Below, in pieces: positions 60,557-64,000 of a stretch of 64,000 bases of DNA. Source of the stretch: Pseudomonas sp. GM41(2012) (lineage in GTDB: Bacteria > Pseudomonadota > Gammaproteobacteria > Pseudomonadales > Pseudomonadaceae); NCBI RefSeq assembly GCF_000282315.2, contig NZ_AKJN02000008.1, forward strand, positions 868,001-932,000. Reading direction: 5' to 3'. The position numbers and the translations under genes are program-made. Position 1 is the stretch's first letter. Every line of letters begins with the position of its first letter. The notes under the pieces were generated by a model that saw nothing but the letters and a program-made list of their open reading frames with translations, was not told the origin of the DNA and ran no database searches.

Positions 60557-62404
60557 ATGAACTTCACCACAATGGCCGCCGACAAGGTGATGCAGGATCT
60601 GGTCGATTGTTTGCTGGCCGAACATTTTTTCGGGACCGAGCCGCTGAGCCTGGTGGCGCCTTCGTCATCGGCCGATCAGCCGTTTACCGGGTTGAGCGCC
60701 GAACAACGGATCTGGGAATGGCCCATCGATCCCCAGGGGTGCATCGTCATTGCACTGCGTCCCGGCATTACCCAGCAATGGGAAAAAGTACCGGGCACGC
60801 CGGTTTGGGCGCGGCAGAATGACCAGCTGACCGCGCTGTCACCCGAGGCTTTCACGACCCAGGTGTTGGCCGGGATGACCGATCGCTACCCGGACAATGA
60901 AAAAGGCTTCGCCCTGTTTCTGGATGTGCTGCGCACCAGCGTCCGGCAAACCGAGTTGTCCCTGGCCCATCGGGTTAACAGCGAACGCTTGCTGGAAAAG
61001 AGCAACGCGGACTTCTTCCTGGCGATGGAGCAGTGGGCTTCGTTGCGTGATCGTCCCTACCACCCGCTGGCCAAAGCCAAGCAGGGTTTGGACGACGCGG
61101 AATATCAGCAGTATCAGGCGGAATTTGCCCGTCCGGTGGCGCTCAATTGGGTCGCGGTCGACCGCACATTGCTGCAATGCGGTGACGGTGTGACGGACCT
61201 GGCGCAGAGTTATCCCGCCCACTACCTGTTGCCGCCGCTGCTAAAGGCCAACTTGCAACAAGAGCTGCAGCAGCGGGGCATTGCCCAGAGCCACATCGCG
61301 CTGCCGGTGCACCCGTGGCAGTTCGAACACGTGCTGGAAGCGCAACTCGGCGACGCGTTCGCCAAGGGTGACTGCCATCGACTGGACTTCACCGACGGTG
61401 ATTTTTTCGCCACCTCGTCGTTGCGCTCGATGACCCCGTGCTTCAACAGCGCCGATTACCTCAAGTTGCCGATGGCGATCTATTCGCTGGGTGCTTCGCG
61501 TTATCTGCCCGCAGTAAAAATGATCAACGGCGGCTTGAGCGAGGCGCTGCTGCGCCAGGCACTGAGCAAGGATCAAACGCTGCTGCAGTCGCTGCACCTG
61601 TGCGACGAAACCAAATGGTGGGCGTTCATGCCGCCAGACGCGACGCTGTTCGACGAAGCGCCGCGTCACTTGTCGGCCATGGTTCGCGGCTATCCGCCTG
61701 CGCTGCTCGAAGATCCAGACACCCGACTGGTGCCCATGGCGGCATTGGGCACACCGCTGCCGGGTAGCAATCAACACTTCTTCGATGACTGGATGGCCTA
61801 CCGTCAACTGCCGGCCAACGCTGCGTCGGTGATGACCCTGTTCCGCGAGTTGTGCCACAGCTTCTTCGATATCAATCTGCGGATGTTCCGCATCGGCATG
61901 CTGGGGGAAATTCACGGGCAGAACGCGGTGCTGGTGTGGAAGGCCGGTTACGCCCAGGGCTTGCTGTTGCGCGATCACGATTCGTTGCGCATCTTCGTGC
62001 CGTGGCTGGAACGCAACGGCTTGGCTGATCCGGCTTACCGGTTGAAGAAGGGGCACGCCAACACGCTGTACCACGATCGGCCTGAAGACCTGCTGTTCTG
62101 GTTGCAGACCCTGGGTATTCAGGTCAACCTCCGCGCCATTATCGATACGCTGGCTGAGGTCTACGCATTGCCGGCGACCGGGTTGTGGACGGCGATGGGT
62201 GAACTGCTCAACGAGTTGATCGACACCATCGAGTTTGACGCCGAGGCGCGGATCATGATCAAGCACCAGCTATTCGAAGCGCCACATTGGCCGCAAAAAT
62301 TGCTGCTCACCCCGATGATCGAACGCGCGGGCGGCCCTGGCAGCATGCCGTTTGGCAAAGGGCTGGTGGTCAACCCGTTTCACCGGCTCGATCGTAATGC
62401 CTGA
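60557..62404 (+). CDS. acsA: NIS siderophore synthetase (AcsA-like)
   Basis: A 615-residue third IucA/IucC synthetase. It has HPLAKAKQGLDDAEYQQY (family substrate loop), ALPVHPWQFEHVL, KLPMAIYSLGASRYLPAV and GEIHGQNAVLVWK. It differs from the other two in the Thr-Ser-x-Arg motif (Ser-Leu-Gly-Ala-Ser-Arg here), which suggests a different acid substrate; AcsA has been classed among 2-oxoglutarate-using NIS enzymes. ATG 60557 is preceded by AAGGAAAATAATCGG. It ends eight bases inside the binding-protein gene. The three synthetases together match the achromobactin pathway. Confidence 0.88.
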   Translation: MNFTTMAADKVMQDLVDCLLAEHFFGTEPLSLVAPSSSADQPFTGLSAEQRIWEWPIDPQGCIVIALRPGITQQWEKVPGTPVWARQNDQLTALSPEAFTTQVLAGMTDRYPDNEKGFALFLDVLRTSVRQTELSLAHRVNSERLLEKSNADFFLAMEQWASLRDRPYHPLAKAKQGLDDAEYQQYQAEFARPVALNWVAVDRTLLQCGDGVTDLAQSYPAHYLLPPLLKANLQQELQQRGIAQSHIALPVHPWQFEHVLEAQLGDAFAKGDCHRLDFTDGDFFATSSLRSMTPCFNSADYLKLPMAIYSLGASRYLPAVKMINGGLSEALLRQALSKDQTLLQSLHLCDETKWWAFMPPDATLFDEAPRHLSAMVRGYPPALLEDPDTRLVPMAALGTPLPGSNQHFFDDWMAYRQLPANAASVMTLFRELCHSFFDINLRMFRIGMLGEIHGQNAVLVWKAGYAQGLLLRDHDSLRIFVPWLERNGLADPAYRLKKGHANTLYHDRPEDLLFWLQTLGIQVNLRAIIDTLAEVYALPATGLWTAMGELLNELIDTIEFDAEARIMIKHQLFEAPHWPQKLLLTPMIERAGGPGSMPFGKGLVVNPFHRLDRNA

Positions 62405-63317
62405 ACCGCGACGTGAACCCTCCAGGCGCACGCTGTTGCGCCTGTCCCTGGGGGCGCTCGCCCTCAGGTTTTCCGCGCCGGCGTGGGCCGAGGCTGGCGC
62501 CGCGCCGTTGCGGGTGATCACTTTGTTTCAGGGCGCCACCGACTGCGCCGTGGTGTTGGGCGTAACCCCGTGTGGCGTTGTCGATTCCTGGAGCGAAAAA
62601 CCGACCTATCGCTATTTGCGCACGGCACTGGGCGCTGTGCCCCATGTCGGGCTGGAGACCCAGCCCAGCCTTGAAGACATCGCGCTGCTCAAGCCGGACT
62701 TGATCGTTGCCTCACGCTTTCGCCATGAGCGCATTGCGCCGTTACTCAAGCAGATCGCCCCGGTGCTGATGCTGGAGGAAGTGTTTGAATTCAAAAAGAC
62801 CCTGGCGTTGATGGGCGCTGCATTACACCAGCAACAAAGGGTCGACGAGATTCTGAATCGATGGCAGCAGCGCGTGGCGCAGCTGTGTCAGCAACTGCGG
62901 CAGACATTTGCCGGACGCTGGCCTCCCACGGTGTCGATTCTGGACATCCGCGAAGACCACATCCGCAGTTACCTGCCAGCGAGTTTTCCGGGCTCGGTGC
63001 TCACCGAGCTGGGATTCAACTGGAGTGACAGCAGCCGGGAGGCGAGCGGGGTGTCGATCAAACTCACCAGCAAAGAAAGCCTTGCGGTGGTGAATGCCGA
63101 CATCTTTTTTGTCTTCCTGCGCGCGCAGAACGCGGCGGTGCAGCGCAACTACGAGAGCCTGGTGCAACACCCGCTGTGGAAGCAGATGCGTGCCCCGCAG
63201 CAAGGACAGGTGTGGCAAGTCGATGGCGTCGCGTGGAGTCTGTCGGGCGGGATGTTGGGGGCCAACCTGATGCTCGACGACGTGGCCCGCGTGGCCGCCG
63301 CGCAGGTGGCCTCATGA
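62397..63317 (+). CDS. cbrA: periplasmic ferric-siderophore binding protein with Tat signal (CbrA-like)
   Basis: A 306-residue substrate-binding protein of the BtuF/FhuD group. It begins with a twin-arginine signal: SRRTLLRLSLGALALRFSAPAWA (first half SRRTLLRL), cleaved near residue 31. The ligand domain shows VVDSWSEKPTYRYL, LLKPDLIVASRF and VWQVDGVAWSLSGGMLGANLMLDDV. It delivers the ferric siderophore to the FecCD permease that follows. It overlaps acsA upstream and the permease downstream (ATGA). This is not the CbrA sensor kinase of carbon-nitrogen control; the name follows the achromobactin transport genes. Confidence 0.88.
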   Translation: MPEPRREPSRRTLLRLSLGALALRFSAPAWAEAGAAPLRVITLFQGATDCAVVLGVTPCGVVDSWSEKPTYRYLRTALGAVPHVGLETQPSLEDIALLKPDLIVASRFRHERIAPLLKQIAPVLMLEEVFEFKKTLALMGAALHQQQRVDEILNRWQQRVAQLCQQLRQTFAGRWPPTVSILDIREDHIRSYLPASFPGSVLTELGFNWSDSSREASGVSIKLTSKESLAVVNADIFFVFLRAQNAAVQRNYESLVQHPLWKQMRAPQQGQVWQVDGVAWSLSGGMLGANLMLDDVARVAAAQVAS

Positions 63318-64000
63318 GCCCGGGAGTAAAGCTGTGCAGCGCGGGTGTCGTGTTGCTGCTGTGCTGCGTGTTGAGCCTGGCGGTCGGTGCCACCTGGATT
63401 CCACTGCCGCAGATTGCCGCGGCGTTTGTCGATCCTGACCCATTGAGCATCAATCATGTGCTGGTGACCACCACGCGCCTGTCGCGCACCCTGATGGCGA
63501 TTTCCGTTGGCGCCAGCCTGGCGGTCGCGGGCGCACTGATGCAGGCACTGACGCGCAATCCACTGGCATCACCCGGGTTGTTCGGGATCAATGCCGGTGC
63601 GACCTTTTTTATCATCCTGTTTTCCTCGATCTTCTCGCTGTCATCCCCGGATGCCTGGCTATGGTCGGCGTTCATTGGCGCTGGCGTGGCGGGTTGCCTG
63701 GTGTGGCTGATCGGCAACATGGGGCAAGGCAGTCTCAGTCCGCTGCGCATCGTGCTGGCGGGCGCGGCGATCGCCGCGTTGTTCTCCGCCTTCAGCCAGG
63801 CGCTGCTGGTGGTGAATCAGGATGGACTGGACACGGTGCTGTTCTGGATGGCCGGTTCACTGACCGAACGCAGCCTGTCGACCGCTGCGCCGTTGTTGCT
63901 GTGCGCTGTGCTCGGGTTGGCGGGGGCGCTGTTGCTGGCCGGGCAGCTCAACGTGCTGAACGCCGGGGAAGAAATTGCTACGGGGTTGGGGCAGCGAACC
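63314..64000 (+). CDS. cbrB: FecCD-type siderophore permease, 3' end outside window (CbrB-like)
   Basis: The first 229 codons of an ABC permease of the FecCD/BtuC family. The opening helix is KLCSAGVVLLLCCVLSLAVGATWI. TTRLSRTLMAISVGASLAVAGALMQALTRNPLASPGLFGINAGA is the family hallmark; LFWMAGSLTERS is the middle signature. It starts four bases inside cbrA. A second permease and an ATPase (cbrC, cbrD) are expected just beyond the window. Confidence 0.92.
   Translation, partial: MSPGVKLCSAGVVLLLCCVLSLAVGATWIPLPQIAAAFVDPDPLSINHVLVTTTRLSRTLMAISVGASLAVAGALMQALTRNPLASPGLFGINAGATFFIILFSSIFSLSSPDAWLWSAFIGAGVAGCLVWLIGNMGQGSLSPLRIVLAGAAIAALFSAFSQALLVVNQDGLDTVLFWMAGSLTERSLSTAAPLLLCAVLGLAGALLLAGQLNVLNAGEEIATGLGQRT

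Noticed and set aside
51892..62404. Reading the cluster as aerobactin, staphyloferrin B or vibrioferrin
   Set aside because: Aerobactin needs an amine hydroxylase and N-acyltransferase, which are missing. Staphyloferrin B needs SbnA/SbnB-type diaminopropionate genes, which are replaced here by a DABA aminotransferase. Gene content and order fit achromobactin better.

Overview
The window is about 61-62% GC by eye, uses GC-rich codons, and is dense with short intergenic inverted repeats of the Pseudomonas REP type. Its gene order leuC-leuD-leuB-asd-usg-fimV-truA-trpF-accD-folC-dedD-cvpA-purF-metZ is the one known from Pseudomonas chromosomes. I read it as the chromosome of a fluorescent-group Pseudomonas. 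The species is not resolvable from this sequence alone.

Layout. 1-8 kb: the tail of a diguanylate cyclase, a secreted DUF1254 protein, a small Gly-rich secreted protein, a GNAT acetyltransferase, a membrane CHASE4-PAS-GGDEF-EAL protein, exonuclease III, arylamine N-acetyltransferase and an unknown protein. 8-19 kb: a xanthine/uracil-type permease with a palindromic operator, tRNA-Asn, two small unknown genes, an aromatic/aspartate aminotransferase divergent from uvrB, an EmrAB-type efflux pair and gltX. 19-27 kb: a duplicated tRNA-Ala/tRNA-Glu block, a TetR-hydrolase-thioesterase operon, dusC, an Hsp20 gene with a sigma-32 promoter and a ROSE-like RNA thermometer, and a 1092-residue multi-PAS GGDEF-EAL protein. 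27-47 kb: the conserved leu/asd/fimV/truA-to-metZ housekeeping block, ending in tRNA-Val and two tRNA-Asp genes.

47-64 kb is the accessory part: an iron-regulated siderophore locus that runs off the right edge. It starts with a Fur-box-controlled FecI-type sigma factor, a FecR-type anti-sigma factor and an STN-domain TonB-dependent receptor. After a second Fur box come a 2,4-diaminobutyrate-type aminotransferase, three NRPS-independent (IucA/IucC) siderophore synthetases, a PLP decarboxylase, an MFS exporter, an HpcH/HpaI-family enzyme, a Tat-type periplasmic binding protein and a FecCD permease. Content and order match the achromobactin locus (acsF-D-E-yhcA-C-B-A-cbrA-B) described in Dickeya and Pseudomonas syringae, so the product is most likely achromobactin or a close citrate/diaminobutyrate/2-oxoglutarate carboxylate siderophore. 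The genes cover precursor supply, assembly, export, outer-membrane recognition with signalling, and re-import.

I see no CRISPR array, insertion sequence, prophage or convincing pseudogene. No wholly new system is evident. The most interesting items are the siderophore locus with its putative dedicated citrate-forming enzyme, the RNA thermometer, the cysteine-less Asd paralogue, and the repeat-rich FimV.
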